Source of the DNA: UBA7359 sp964523895
GTDB taxonomy: Bacteria; Pseudomonadota; Gammaproteobacteria; Eutrophobiales; Eutrophobiaceae
Assembly (NCBI GenBank): GCA_964523895.1
Contig: CAZGBJ010000010.1
Span: 1 to 64,000 of the forward strand
DNA length: 64,000 nt
Direction: 5' to 3'
The notes beneath the pieces were generated by a model. That model was not told the DNA's origin and did no database searches. It saw only the letters and a program-made list of their open reading frames with translations. Both the position numbers and the translations under genes were made by a program. Shown here in pieces: positions 52,911-61,624 of the stretch. Position 1 is the first letter of the stretch. Every line of letters begins with the position of its first letter.

Positions 52911-54151
52911 GGAGTCTGACTTTTAAGATGTGCGATTCTTATCGGTGCTGGCGGGTGCGAATCATGAAACGCCGAGTATAATGGATCAGGCGTTAATGTA
53001 TTTGCATTTTCACGATACAAGCTGACCAAGGCGGTGATTAAGTGATCTGTTTGTGCCTGACTTGCTGCAAAAGCATCGGCTTCAAACTCATGTTGACGAG
53101 AGATGAATGAAAACAAAGGCTGCAAAAAGAAAGTAAATGCCGGTGACACTATAAGGAATAATATCAACGCCATATAGGTCGAAGCTTGCTCTACGCCAAG
53201 GCCATTATAAAACCATGTTTCGTTAATTAGCCATCCAAGTATTGCCAAACCAATTAGAAAGACACTGCCTAATACGGAAATACGTTTCTTTATATGATTG
53301 CATTTAAAATGACCAAGTTCATGCGCGAGTACTGCTTCGATTTCATCGTGACTGAGTTCGTCTATTAAGGTATCGAAGAAAACAATACGTTTATTTGCAC
53401 CAAGACCAGTGAAGTAAGCATTACCATGTGCTGAACGTGTTGAACCATCCATGACATGAATACCCTGACTTTTAAAACCATTGCGCGTTAACAAGTTTTC
53501 TATTCGTGTTTTTAATTCACCCTCTTCTAATGGACGGAATTTATTAAACAGTGGTGCAATAAATGCGGGATAAGCCCACATCATAAAAATACTAAAACTT
53601 AACCAGGTAGCCCAGACATAGAGCCACCAGTAACTACCACTGTTCTCCATAATCCATAAGACCAAAAGCAACAATGGCGTACCAATTAATAATCCAACAA
53701 CACCATTTTTTATCATATCCATGATAAATATTTTTGGTGTCATTTTATTAAAGCCAAAAGATTGTTCTAGCTTGAAAGTTCGATAAATCGACAGTGGTAA
53801 GTCGAGTATCGTCATAATGACAAATACGCTAAGAATGAAGCCGGTTCCAGTCCAGATTTCAGATAGTTCAAATGAACGCCACCAGTTGTCTAATAAATGT
53901 AATCCACCTGCAAGCGTCCAGAGTAATAAAAAGACGGAGCTAATAATCAGTTCAGTCATGCCTGTTTTAACTTTGGCCTGGGTATAGTCGGCAGCCTTGT
54001 GGTGTGCTTCTACAGGAATTTTGTCACTAAAGGCTTCAGGCACGTTTTGGCGATTTGACCGAATATGTTTGATATGTCGTTGTACGAGATACCATTGGAG
54101 GACAATGCTGGCACTCAAGCTGCATAGGAATAGAGTGGTAAAAAGATTCAC
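52907..54151 (-). CDS. M48-family membrane metallopeptidase (Ste24-like)
   Basis: 414 residues with several transmembrane helices and the zinc site VLAHELGHFKCNH (HExxH, ~276-280), with the third ligand in HEFEADAFA. Full-length Ste24/CaaX-type arrangement. Likely functions in membrane protein quality control. Diverges from orn. Confidence 0.93.
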   Translation of the reverse strand: MNLFTTLFLCSLSASIVLQWYLVQRHIKHIRSNRQNVPEAFSDKIPVEAHHKAADYTQAKVKTGMTELIISSVFLLLWTLAGGLHLLDNWWRSFELSEIWTGTGFILSVFVIMTILDLPLSIYRTFKLEQSFGFNKMTPKIFIMDMIKNGVVGLLIGTPLLLLVLWIMENSGSYWWLYVWATWLSFSIFMMWAYPAFIAPLFNKFRPLEEGELKTRIENLLTRNGFKSQGIHVMDGSTRSAHGNAYFTGLGANKRIVFFDTLIDELSHDEIEAVLAHELGHFKCNHIKKRISVLGSVFLIGLAILGWLINETWFYNGLGVEQASTYMALILFLIVSPAFTFFLQPLFSFISRQHEFEADAFAASQAQTDHLITALVSLYRENANTLTPDPLYSAFHDSHPPAPIRIAHLKSQTP

Positions 54152-54266
54152 GCGGTTTTTAACTCCTTAACGATATTCAAATGAATTGAAAATAAGTCTT
54201 TAATTATGTTCATATTATGTAAATAGTGGTTAAAATAAATTATTCAATAAAAAAACTGGATACATC

Positions 54267-54809
54267 ATGTCACAATCAGAAAATAACCTCATATGGATCG
54301 ATCTGGAAATGACCGGTCTCGACACGGATAATGACACTATTATTGAAATAGCAACAATTGTCACCGACCCTCAACTTAATATACTGGATGAAGGTCCAGT
54401 AGTGGCAATTCATCAGCCTGACGAGCTTCTTGATCAGATGGATGAATGGAATACACGACAACATAATCAATCCGGATTAGTAGAAAGGGTCAAGAATAGT
54501 CCACATGACGTTGCTGAAGCTGAAAGTATGACACTGGATTTCCTCGAGAAGTTCGTTGCAAAAGGAAAATCACCAATGTGTGGTAATAGTATATGTCAGG
54601 ATCGACGTTTTATGCACCGTTTGATGCCGAAATTGGAAGAATATTTTTTATATCGAAATCTCGATGTCAGCACGATTAAGGAAATACTAAAACGTTGGGC
54701 TCCTGAACAAGAAGGCTATAACAAGCAAGGGTCTCATCTTGCTATGGATGATATTCGCGATTCCATAGCTGAATTGAAGTTTTACCGCGAACACGTCTTT
54801 AAAATCTAA
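54267..54809 (+). CDS. orn: Oligoribonuclease
   Basis: DEDDh 3'-5' exonuclease that degrades 2-5 nt RNA and linear di-GMP (pGpG). WIDLEMTGLD (DE), NSICQDRRFMHR (D), and the final NKQGSHLAMDDIRDSI (H..D) carry the four metal-binding and catalytic residues. 180 residues, standard. It may finish c-di-GMP breakdown begun by the HD-GYP protein at 7.4-8.5 kb. Confidence 0.96.
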   Translation: MSQSENNLIWIDLEMTGLDTDNDTIIEIATIVTDPQLNILDEGPVVAIHQPDELLDQMDEWNTRQHNQSGLVERVKNSPHDVAEAESMTLDFLEKFVAKGKSPMCGNSICQDRRFMHRLMPKLEEYFLYRNLDVSTIKEILKRWAPEQEGYNKQGSHLAMDDIRDSIAELKFYREHVFKI

Positions 54810-54810
54810 T

Positions 54811-56310
54811 ATGCCAAATAAACTTCAACGCTTGCCGGTAAAACTATATTCAGCCGAGCAAGTGCGAGAGCTTGATCGCATTGCGATTGAGGAATTTGAA
54901 ATTCTTGGTTATACCTTGATGCACCGAGCTGCCGTATTTAGTTACCAAAAATTAAAAGAAAAATGGCCTGATGCAGAATCAATCACCGTTATCTGTGGTG
55001 GTGGTAATAACGCCGGTGATGGTTATGTGCTCGCAGGCCTGGCTCAGGAAGATGGAAAACAGGTTTCTGTTTTTTATTTACTCGATCCTGCAAACTTAAA
55101 AGCTGATGCAGCAAGCGCGTATAAATATTTACAAGCAAGCAATATCGCAGCATCAAAATTTTCCGCCGATGATTTGATTGATACAGATGTTATTGTTGAT
55201 GCTATTTTTGGTACCGGTCTGGATCGAGAGGTAGAAGGCGACTTCTGTGATGCAATTAATGCTATTAATACAGCTTCCGTTCCTGTTTTATCAATAGACA
55301 TTCCTTCCGGTTTAAATTCGGACACCGGCAGTATTATGAATGTCGCCGTTAATGCGGATGTCACAGCAACGTTTATTGGTTTAAAAAAGGGTATGTTTAC
55401 CGGAGAAGGTCCAGAGTATTCAGGTGAAATTAAATTTAATGATCTTGATGTGCCTGAAGAGATTTATAAACGTCTGGATGAAAATGCTCAATCTATTTGC
55501 AGATTAAAACTTGATGATCTAAATCATGTTCTTAAACCACGGCAACGAAATTCTCATAAAGGTCACTTTGGACATGTGCTAGTCATAGGTGGCGATGAAG
55601 GCTTTCTCGGTGCGGCGCGATTAGCTGCAGAAGCAGCGGCACGAGTCGGCGCAGGTTTAGTTAGTATTGCGACACGTTCAGCCCATGCGGCTTTATTAAG
55701 TACGATGAGACCCGAAATTATGTCGCATGGCGTTGAAACACTGGAAGAATTAATGCCACTTATTAAACGAGCTAACGTCATAGCTATTGGACCTGGTTTA
55801 GGTCAGTCAGAATGGGCTAAATTATTGTTAGCGCGTGTGTTTGAATCCGAACTCCCGCTTGTTCTTGATGCCGATGCTTTAAACTTATTAGCTGAAGAAG
55901 AACAATCTTCTACAAATTGGGTAATTACGCCACATCCTGGTGAGGCGGCACGCTTGTTAAATACAGACTCAAAAATAATTCAATCTGATCGATTTAGATC
56001 TATAAATAGCTTGCATGAAAAATATACAGGTCCTGTTGTTTTAAAAGGTAGTGGAACATTGATTGCAAATACTAAAGGCGATTTATTTGTTTGCGATGCA
56101 GGAAATCCAGGGATGTCCTCCGGAGGTATGGGCGATGTCTTAACCGGTGTTATTGCGGGTTTGATCGCACAGGGAATTGAAATCAATCATGCAACAAAAC
56201 TGGGCGTGTGTTTACATGCTAACGCTGCCGATCGTGCCGTTGGCACAGGCGAGCGAGGTTTGATGGCACTGGATTTAATGCCGCATTTACGCAAGCTGGT
56301 GAATCAGTAG
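54811..56310 (+). CDS. nnr: Bifunctional NAD(P)H-hydrate epimerase / ADP-dependent dehydratase
   Basis: Repairs hydrated NAD(P)H. Residues ~1-230: epimerase (NnrE) with VICGGGNNAGDGYVLAGLA and SIDIPSGLNSDTG. Residues ~240-499: dehydratase (NnrD) with GHFGHVLVIGGDEGFLGAAR, ITPHPGEAARLL and GNPGMSSGGMGDVLTGVIAG. The fusion is the normal bacterial form. It begins two bases after orn. Confidence 0.95.
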   Translation: MPNKLQRLPVKLYSAEQVRELDRIAIEEFEILGYTLMHRAAVFSYQKLKEKWPDAESITVICGGGNNAGDGYVLAGLAQEDGKQVSVFYLLDPANLKADAASAYKYLQASNIAASKFSADDLIDTDVIVDAIFGTGLDREVEGDFCDAINAINTASVPVLSIDIPSGLNSDTGSIMNVAVNADVTATFIGLKKGMFTGEGPEYSGEIKFNDLDVPEEIYKRLDENAQSICRLKLDDLNHVLKPRQRNSHKGHFGHVLVIGGDEGFLGAARLAAEAAARVGAGLVSIATRSAHAALLSTMRPEIMSHGVETLEELMPLIKRANVIAIGPGLGQSEWAKLLLARVFESELPLVLDADALNLLAEEEQSSTNWVITPHPGEAARLLNTDSKIIQSDRFRSINSLHEKYTGPVVLKGSGTLIANTKGDLFVCDAGNPGMSSGGMGDVLTGVIAGLIAQGIEINHATKLGVCLHANAADRAVGTGERGLMALDLMPHLRKLVNQ

Positions 56311-56313
56311 ATT

Positions 56314-56772
56314 ATGTCGCTTATACAGCCTCTTTTACTTAAAGATGAATCCGAAACATTAGCATTAGGCGCTAAAATAGCGGTCACCTTGCAAGATGGA
56401 GAGATTATATATTTGAGTGGTGAACTGGGTGCCGGCAAGACAACCTTTGTGCGTGGTTTATTAAATAGCTTGGGGCATTCCGGCAATGTAAAAAGTCCAA
56501 CTTATACGCTTGTTGAGCCGTATTCGATTAATGATAAAAATATATATCACTTTGATTTATATAGAATAAATGACCCTGAAGAGCTGGAAGCCATGGGTAT
56601 CCGGGATTATTGCGATGGCGAGTCGATTTGTCTATTTGAATGGCCAGAGCAAGGCAAAGATGTGCTTCCTGCAGCTGATATCATCCTCTCGTTTAGCCAT
56701 TGTGATTTAGGTCGAGAGCTAAACATCGAATCAAAATCATCGAAAGGTGAGAACATTCTCAATCAGTTTTAA
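56314..56772 (+). CDS. tsaE: tRNA threonylcarbamoyladenosine biosynthesis ATPase TsaE
   Basis: 152 residues with P-loop LSGELGAGKTTFVRGLLNSL and KSPTYTLVEPY, NIYHFDLYRINDPEEL, ICLFEWPEQG. Needed for t6A37 formation with TsaBCD. Three bases after nnr, same operon. Confidence 0.96.
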   Translation: MSLIQPLLLKDESETLALGAKIAVTLQDGEIIYLSGELGAGKTTFVRGLLNSLGHSGNVKSPTYTLVEPYSINDKNIYHFDLYRINDPEELEAMGIRDYCDGESICLFEWPEQGKDVLPAADIILSFSHCDLGRELNIESKSSKGENILNQF

Positions 56773-56911
56773 TTCTTTATTTTCCCTTCTTTTCTTATTC
56801 GATATCGCTTTAACTAAGCCAGCTATTCTTTATAAAAAACATGGATATAGCTTGATTTCTTAGAAAAAACTTGAAACTATTCAATTTATAGCTAAATTAA
56901 TAATAATAAGG

Positions 56912-58234
56912 TTGGAATTGTCGGTTACCAAGATGCGTTTAATATTGTTTTATAGCCTTTTCTTTTTCTCTTCAATGGTCTTTGCCGGATCAGTGCTAGT
57001 TGAAAATGTTCGCGTTTGGGCGGCACCTGATAGTACTCGTGTCGTTTTCGATATTAGTGAACCAGTAGAGCACGAACTATCACTATTGACGGAACCCTAT
57101 CGAACCGTAATCGACCTTAAAGCTTCCTCAATGAGTACCGATCCAGCCCAGCCCGGAGCTAAAGATAAATACCTACAAGCTGTTCGAGCAGCTAGCCGAA
57201 ACGATAAGGATCTGCGTATCGTTCTTGATTTGAAAAAATTTGCCAAGTACAAAAGTTTCCAATTAAAACCAAACAAACATTATGGACATCGGCTTGTTGT
57301 TGATCTGTACAGTAATGAGGTCAAGGAAGTAAAGACAAGCGATTCTGAAGAAGAAATAGGCACAGCAAATATGCCGCGGGATGTCATTATTGCCATTGAT
57401 GCAGGTCATGGTGGTGAAGATCCGGGTGCCAAAGGACCAAGTGGCGCGTATGAAAAAAATATAGTCCTGAATATTGCCAAAGATCTTTTTCGTGTTATTA
57501 ACAAAGAACGTGGGATGAAAGCAGTTATGGTTCGTGAAGGTGATTACTACATGTCTTTACGAAAACGAATTAATAAGGCGCGTGAATATAAAGCTGATCT
57601 TTTTATGTCGATTCATGCGGATGCATTTCGTGATCCGAAAGTGCATGGTTCTTCCGTCTATGTATTATCAAAAAAAGGCGCAAGTAGTGAGGCGGCAAAA
57701 TGGCTGGCGGAATCAGAAAATGCATCTGATTTGATTGGTGGTGTTAGTCTGGAAGGGAAGGATGATGTACTTGCCTCTGTCTTATTGGACTTATCACAAA
57801 CAGCAAGTCTAGAAGCAAGTATCGATATTGCTGATCGCGTGTTAAAGGGACTGAAAGGTATTGGCAAAGTACATAAGCGCACCGTGCAATCAGCAGGGTT
57901 TGCGGTATTAAAGTCACCGGATATTCCATCAATCTTGATTGAAACGGCATTCATTTCAAACCCGAATGAAGAGAAAAAACTATTAAGCGCAAAGCACCGC
58001 ACCAAGATGGCAAATGCGATGTTAGTCGGGCTCCGAGGTTATTTTCGCGATTTCGCACCGGAAGGAACCATACTAGCGTCACGTAAACACATCATTGAGC
58101 GTGGAGAAACGCTTTCAACAATTGCCCAGCAGTATCGAGTCAGTACTAATACACTGCGTCAGTATAACGGTCTGAAAGGTGATTTAGTGCGTGTTGGACA
58201 GAGTCTTAGTATTCCAAGAGGTAGTGGAACTTAA
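56912..58234 (+). CDS. N-acetylmuramoyl-L-alanine amidase with AMIN and LysM domains
   Basis: AmiB/AmiC-type murein hydrolase that splits daughter cells. Signal peptide (~1-30), AMIN domain (~33-130, VRVWAAPDSTRVVFDI), amidase_3 (~155-380, with AIDAGHGGEDPGAKG, HADAFRDPKVHG and LIETAFISNPNEEK zinc/catalytic residues), and a C-terminal LysM (IERGETLSTIAQQYRV). Start is uncertain: TTG 56912 follows AAGG, while ATG 56933 gives a more typical signal peptide. Confidence 0.95.
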   Translation: MELSVTKMRLILFYSLFFFSSMVFAGSVLVENVRVWAAPDSTRVVFDISEPVEHELSLLTEPYRTVIDLKASSMSTDPAQPGAKDKYLQAVRAASRNDKDLRIVLDLKKFAKYKSFQLKPNKHYGHRLVVDLYSNEVKEVKTSDSEEEIGTANMPRDVIIAIDAGHGGEDPGAKGPSGAYEKNIVLNIAKDLFRVINKERGMKAVMVREGDYYMSLRKRINKAREYKADLFMSIHADAFRDPKVHGSSVYVLSKKGASSEAAKWLAESENASDLIGGVSLEGKDDVLASVLLDLSQTASLEASIDIADRVLKGLKGIGKVHKRTVQSAGFAVLKSPDIPSILIETAFISNPNEEKKLLSAKHRTKMANAMLVGLRGYFRDFAPEGTILASRKHIIERGETLSTIAQQYRVSTNTLRQYNGLKGDLVRVGQSLSIPRGSGT

Positions 58235-58241
58235 TCTTTTA

Positions 58242-58319
58242 GACGTGAAACGTTAAGCGTGAAAGGTGAAACGTTTAACCTTATAATTAGCACTTTTCAC
58301 GCTTAACCTTTCACGTGTC
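58242..58319. repeat. Long imperfect inverted repeat between the amidase gene and mutL
   Basis: GACGTGAAACGTTAAGCGTG (from 58242) pairs with CACGCTTAACCTTTCACGTGTC ending at 58319, with small mismatches; a related third arm (GGTGAAACGTTTAACC) lies between. The 87-base gap between genes is almost filled by it. It may terminate the amidase transcript or be a REP-like intergenic element. Confidence 0.75.
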
Positions 58320-58321
58320 CT

Positions 58322-60010
58322 ATGTCTGTCGAACATAATTTTCCTCGTATTCATCAACTCCCTGAATCGGTTGCTAATCAGATTGCAGCGGGTGAAGTTA
58401 TTGAAAGACCTGCTTCAGTCGTAAAAGAATTAATTGAAAATAGTATTGATGCTGCTGCAACAAAGATTGAAATTGATATCGAACAAGCCGGTATTAGTTT
58501 AATACGTGTGCGTGATAATGGGCAGGGGATACATAAAGATGATTTAAAATTGGCTCTACAACCGCATGCAACGAGTAAGCTTTCCGAACTTGCTGATTTA
58601 TCACAAATTGCCAGTTTAGGCTTTCGTGGAGAAGCCATACCGAGTATTGCGTCGGTGTCTCGGTTTAAAATGATGTCACGATTGACCGATGAAGAACAAG
58701 CATGGTCAATAAACAATACATTTAAAATAAAACCTGCTGCACATGAGAGAGGAACAACAGTAGAAGTTAATGATTTGTTCTTTTCTACACCGGGACGGCG
58801 TAAATTTTTAAAAACAGAAAAAACAGAATTCTTACATATTCAATCATTAATACGCGCTATTTCATTGAGTCATTTTTCGACGGGGTTTTTTGTTAAACAT
58901 AATGAGCAACCCTTGTTTCGTTTTCCTGTATGTAATGATGATTTTGAACAACGTATAAAAAATATCTGTGGCGCTTCATTTTTAAATAAAAGTGTGCGAG
59001 TCGATTCAGAAAAAGACGGCATGCATTTGTGGGGTTGGCTAGGATTAAATGATGTTGCTCGTAGTCAGTCGGACAGACAATATTTTTATGTGAACGGTCG
59101 TATGGTTCGTGATAAACATGTTAATCATGCAATACGTCTGGCTTATGATGACCGTATTGCCACCGGGCGCTATGCTAGTTTTGTTTTACATTTACAACTG
59201 GATCCATCATTGCTCGATGTTAATGTGCATCCAGCTAAATCAGAAGTTCGTTTTTCCGAAATTAGAAATGTGCATGATTTTATCTATGGCAGCTTGCTGG
59301 ATAGTTTAAAACAGCCGGTCATGTCTGTTACCCATGATGTACAAAGAGATGTGAAATATGAAATGAATAATGTTGGTGAGCAACAAACGGTTAATGAAGA
59401 GAGTCATATTTATCAAACGAATAGTTTTAAACAAGCAGACATCTTGCAAAGCAAAAAATCATCGTCAAAATATTTATCCTTGTTTTCAGATCAATTTGTT
59501 ATTGCGACGATAGATAAGATTCAATATCTAATTGATGTTGCGAAATCGAGGGCATTAATAACCACAGATTATCTTCTTGAAAAATTTAAATCGAATAACA
59601 TTATTAAACGCCCGATTCTTGTTCCTGTTGCTTGTGAATTAACTCAGGACAAATTAGATCTTGTTCTAAATAAAACAGCATTAATAAATCAATGGGGTTT
59701 TGAACTGGAACAAATCGGACCGACTCAGATTTTAATTCGTTCTCTACCTTCACGTTTAGTTCATGCAGAGACGATTGTATTAGTGAAAAATCTGTTAGAA
59801 GCAATAGCAAAAAATAAATCGGACAAAGAAATTGCAACAATACTTGCAAATCATGTGAATGATTCGGGAATAGAGTTGAATGAAGAAAGCACAATACAAT
59901 TACTTAATGATATTAGTTCGTATGAAAATAATACGAATGTATCGGATTCGTTGCCCTGGCGAAAACTTGATGTGCAAACCTTGCAGTCACTAATAGATAA
60001 TAATGTCTGA
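58322..60010 (+). CDS. mutL: DNA mismatch repair protein MutL
   Basis: GHKL ATPase of mismatch repair: IAAGEVIERPASVVKELIEN, DNGQGIHKDDL, ATSKLSELADLSQIASLGFR and GTTVEVNDLFFSTPGRRKFL. The variable linker is short and the C-terminal dimerisation domain ends at 562 residues, at the low end for gammaproteobacteria. The nickase DQHA-type motif is not expected here. Overlaps miaA by eight bases. Confidence 0.96.
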   Translation: MSVEHNFPRIHQLPESVANQIAAGEVIERPASVVKELIENSIDAAATKIEIDIEQAGISLIRVRDNGQGIHKDDLKLALQPHATSKLSELADLSQIASLGFRGEAIPSIASVSRFKMMSRLTDEEQAWSINNTFKIKPAAHERGTTVEVNDLFFSTPGRRKFLKTEKTEFLHIQSLIRAISLSHFSTGFFVKHNEQPLFRFPVCNDDFEQRIKNICGASFLNKSVRVDSEKDGMHLWGWLGLNDVARSQSDRQYFYVNGRMVRDKHVNHAIRLAYDDRIATGRYASFVLHLQLDPSLLDVNVHPAKSEVRFSEIRNVHDFIYGSLLDSLKQPVMSVTHDVQRDVKYEMNNVGEQQTVNEESHIYQTNSFKQADILQSKKSSSKYLSLFSDQFVIATIDKIQYLIDVAKSRALITTDYLLEKFKSNNIIKRPILVPVACELTQDKLDLVLNKTALINQWGFELEQIGPTQILIRSLPSRLVHAETIVLVKNLLEAIAKNKSDKEIATILANHVNDSGIELNEESTIQLLNDISSYENNTNVSDSLPWRKLDVQTLQSLIDNNV

Positions 60011-60929
60011 CTCACCGTTTGTTATTTTTATTATGGGACCGACTGCCGCAGGCAAAACGGATCTGGCTGTTCATCTGCATGAAAATATAAATTGTGAAAT
60101 TATCAGTGTTGATTCTGCTTTGGTCTATCGAGACATGGATATCGGTACAGCAAAGCCGAATAAAGATCTTTTGGCGAAAGTACCTCATCGATTAATCGAC
60201 ATATGTGATCCATTGGAATCATATTCAGCAGCACGTTTTTTACAGGATGCAAACAAAGCGATTAAAGAGATTCAAAATAAAGGTAGGACTGCCGTGCTTG
60301 TCGGCGGTACAGGCTTATATTTTCGCGCTCTGGAACAAGGTTTAGCCGAATTACCAGAAGCGAATTATCGGATACGTGCCAGACTCGAAGCTGAAGCAGA
60401 AGTAGAAGGTTGGCAAAGTTTACATAATAGATTGCGAGAAATAGACCCGGAAGCAGCAACACGAATTAACGAGAATGACCCGCAGCGAATTCAGCGGGCT
60501 TTGGAAATCTATGAAATTACTGGTAAAACGATGTCAGCATTGATTTCAGAGGGTCGCAAACAGGCATTTCCATATCCAATCAAGAAAATAATCCTTTCTC
60601 CTGAAGACCGCTCACTTTTACATGAACGTGTAAAACAACGTTTTTTAACCATGCTGGAATCAGGTTTGGTTGATGAAGTCGAATCTTTATATCGACGAGG
60701 TGATTTGTCTTTGAGTCTGCCTTCCATGCGTTTAGTAGGCTACAGGCAGGTTTGGCGCTATTTAGATGGTCTGACCAGCTACGAAGAAATGCAGGAACAT
60801 GCCATTATTGCGACACGGCAATTGGCGAAACGCCAGATAACCTGGTGTCGTAGTGAAAGTCAGGCTAAGTGGTACGATTCACACGAACCTGAGATTTTCT
60901 CTAAAATCGTGGAAAATCTTGAGAATTAA
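60003..60929 (+). CDS. miaA: tRNA dimethylallyltransferase
   Basis: Prenylates A37 of UNN-reading tRNAs. P-loop MGPTAAGKTDLAVHL, SVDSALVYRDMDIGTAKP, LVGGTGLYFRALEQGL, and SMRLVGYRQVWRYLDG are all conserved. Standard 308 residues. Overlaps the mutL stop. Followed, after a MITE-like element, by hfq. Confidence 0.96.
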   Translation: MSDSPFVIFIMGPTAAGKTDLAVHLHENINCEIISVDSALVYRDMDIGTAKPNKDLLAKVPHRLIDICDPLESYSAARFLQDANKAIKEIQNKGRTAVLVGGTGLYFRALEQGLAELPEANYRIRARLEAEAEVEGWQSLHNRLREIDPEAATRINENDPQRIQRALEIYEITGKTMSALISEGRKQAFPYPIKKIILSPEDRSLLHERVKQRFLTMLESGLVDEVESLYRRGDLSLSLPSMRLVGYRQVWRYLDGLTSYEEMQEHAIIATRQLAKRQITWCRSESQAKWYDSHEPEIFSKIVENLEN

Positions 60930-60977
60930 GCGTAAATCCTGTTTATTTTGTAATATACTTGACTGACAAATAAGTAT

Positions 60978-61136
60978 GTACTCGTGATACTTGAAAATGT
61001 GTATTTTAGAGTGCATTTGTTTTTATTCAGGGCAAGGCGCGACGATGCGCATGGCCGCTTCCTGCAAAGAGGAGCAACGCCGCCATGGATGAAAACAGGC
61101 GTGCTATAAATATGCATTTTCAGGTGTCACGGGTAC
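60978..61136. mobile_element. MITE-like element, copy 1 (upstream of hfq)
   Basis: About 159 bp with terminal inverted repeats: GTACTCGTGATACTTGAAAA at the left pairs with the complement of the right end near 61111-61136. The interior matches copy 2 (61451-61607) over its length, including CAGGGCAAGGCGC and TCCTGCAAAGAGGAGCAACG. No ORF of substance. It lies in the miaA-hfq gap and could carry promoter or terminator activity. Confidence 0.85.
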
Positions 61137-61199
61137 AAATAATCGCATTGTGCTATAGCGATTCACAATAAGAATAATTAGATAGAAAGGAGAATTATC

Positions 61200-61445
61200 A
61201 TGAGTAAGGGGCACTCATTGCAGGATCCTTTTTTAAATGCACTTAGAAAAGAACGCGTTCCAGTATCAATTTTTCTCGTAAACGGTATAAAGCTGCAAGG
61301 ACAGGTAGAATCTTTCGACCAATTTGTCATACTTCTTAAAAACTCGGTGAGCCAATTGGTCTATAAACATGCTGTTTCTACCATTGTGCCAGCGAGAAAT
61401 GTAAAGCTTCCCCGCACGGATGAGGAATCTGGCGAAGAACACTGA
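61200..61445 (+). CDS. hfq: RNA chaperone Hfq
   Basis: Sm-like hexamer that pairs small RNAs with mRNAs. GHSLQDPFLNALRKERVPVS, FLVNGIKLQGQVESFDQFVI and YKHAVSTIVPAR are conserved, and a short acidic tail ends EESGEEH. Ribosome site AAAGGAG. Normally joined to miaA and hflX; here the flanking gaps both contain a MITE-like element, which is unusual. Confidence 0.97.
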   Translation: MSKGHSLQDPFLNALRKERVPVSIFLVNGIKLQGQVESFDQFVILLKNSVSQLVYKHAVSTIVPARNVKLPRTDEESGEEH

Positions 61446-61450
61446 TAATT

Positions 61451-61607
61451 ATGCCCGTGATATCTGAAAATGCGTGTTCTGAGTGTGTTCGTTTTTATTC
61501 AGGGCAAGGCGCAACGATGCGCATGGTCATTTCCTGCAAAGAGGAGCAACGCCGCCATGGATGAAAACGAGCGTGCTATGAATAGGAATTTTCAGGTATC
61601 ACGGACA
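61451..61607. mobile_element. MITE-like element, copy 2 (between hfq and hflX)
   Basis: About 157 bp, same orientation as copy 1. Ends ATGCCCGTGATATCTGAAAA and the complement of 61586-61607 form the terminal inverted repeat. It begins six bases after the hfq stop and ends 18 bases before the hflX start, so it fills the whole gap and may have displaced native expression signals. Confidence 0.85.
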
Positions 61608-61624
61608 TAACTACTGGTAATCAT

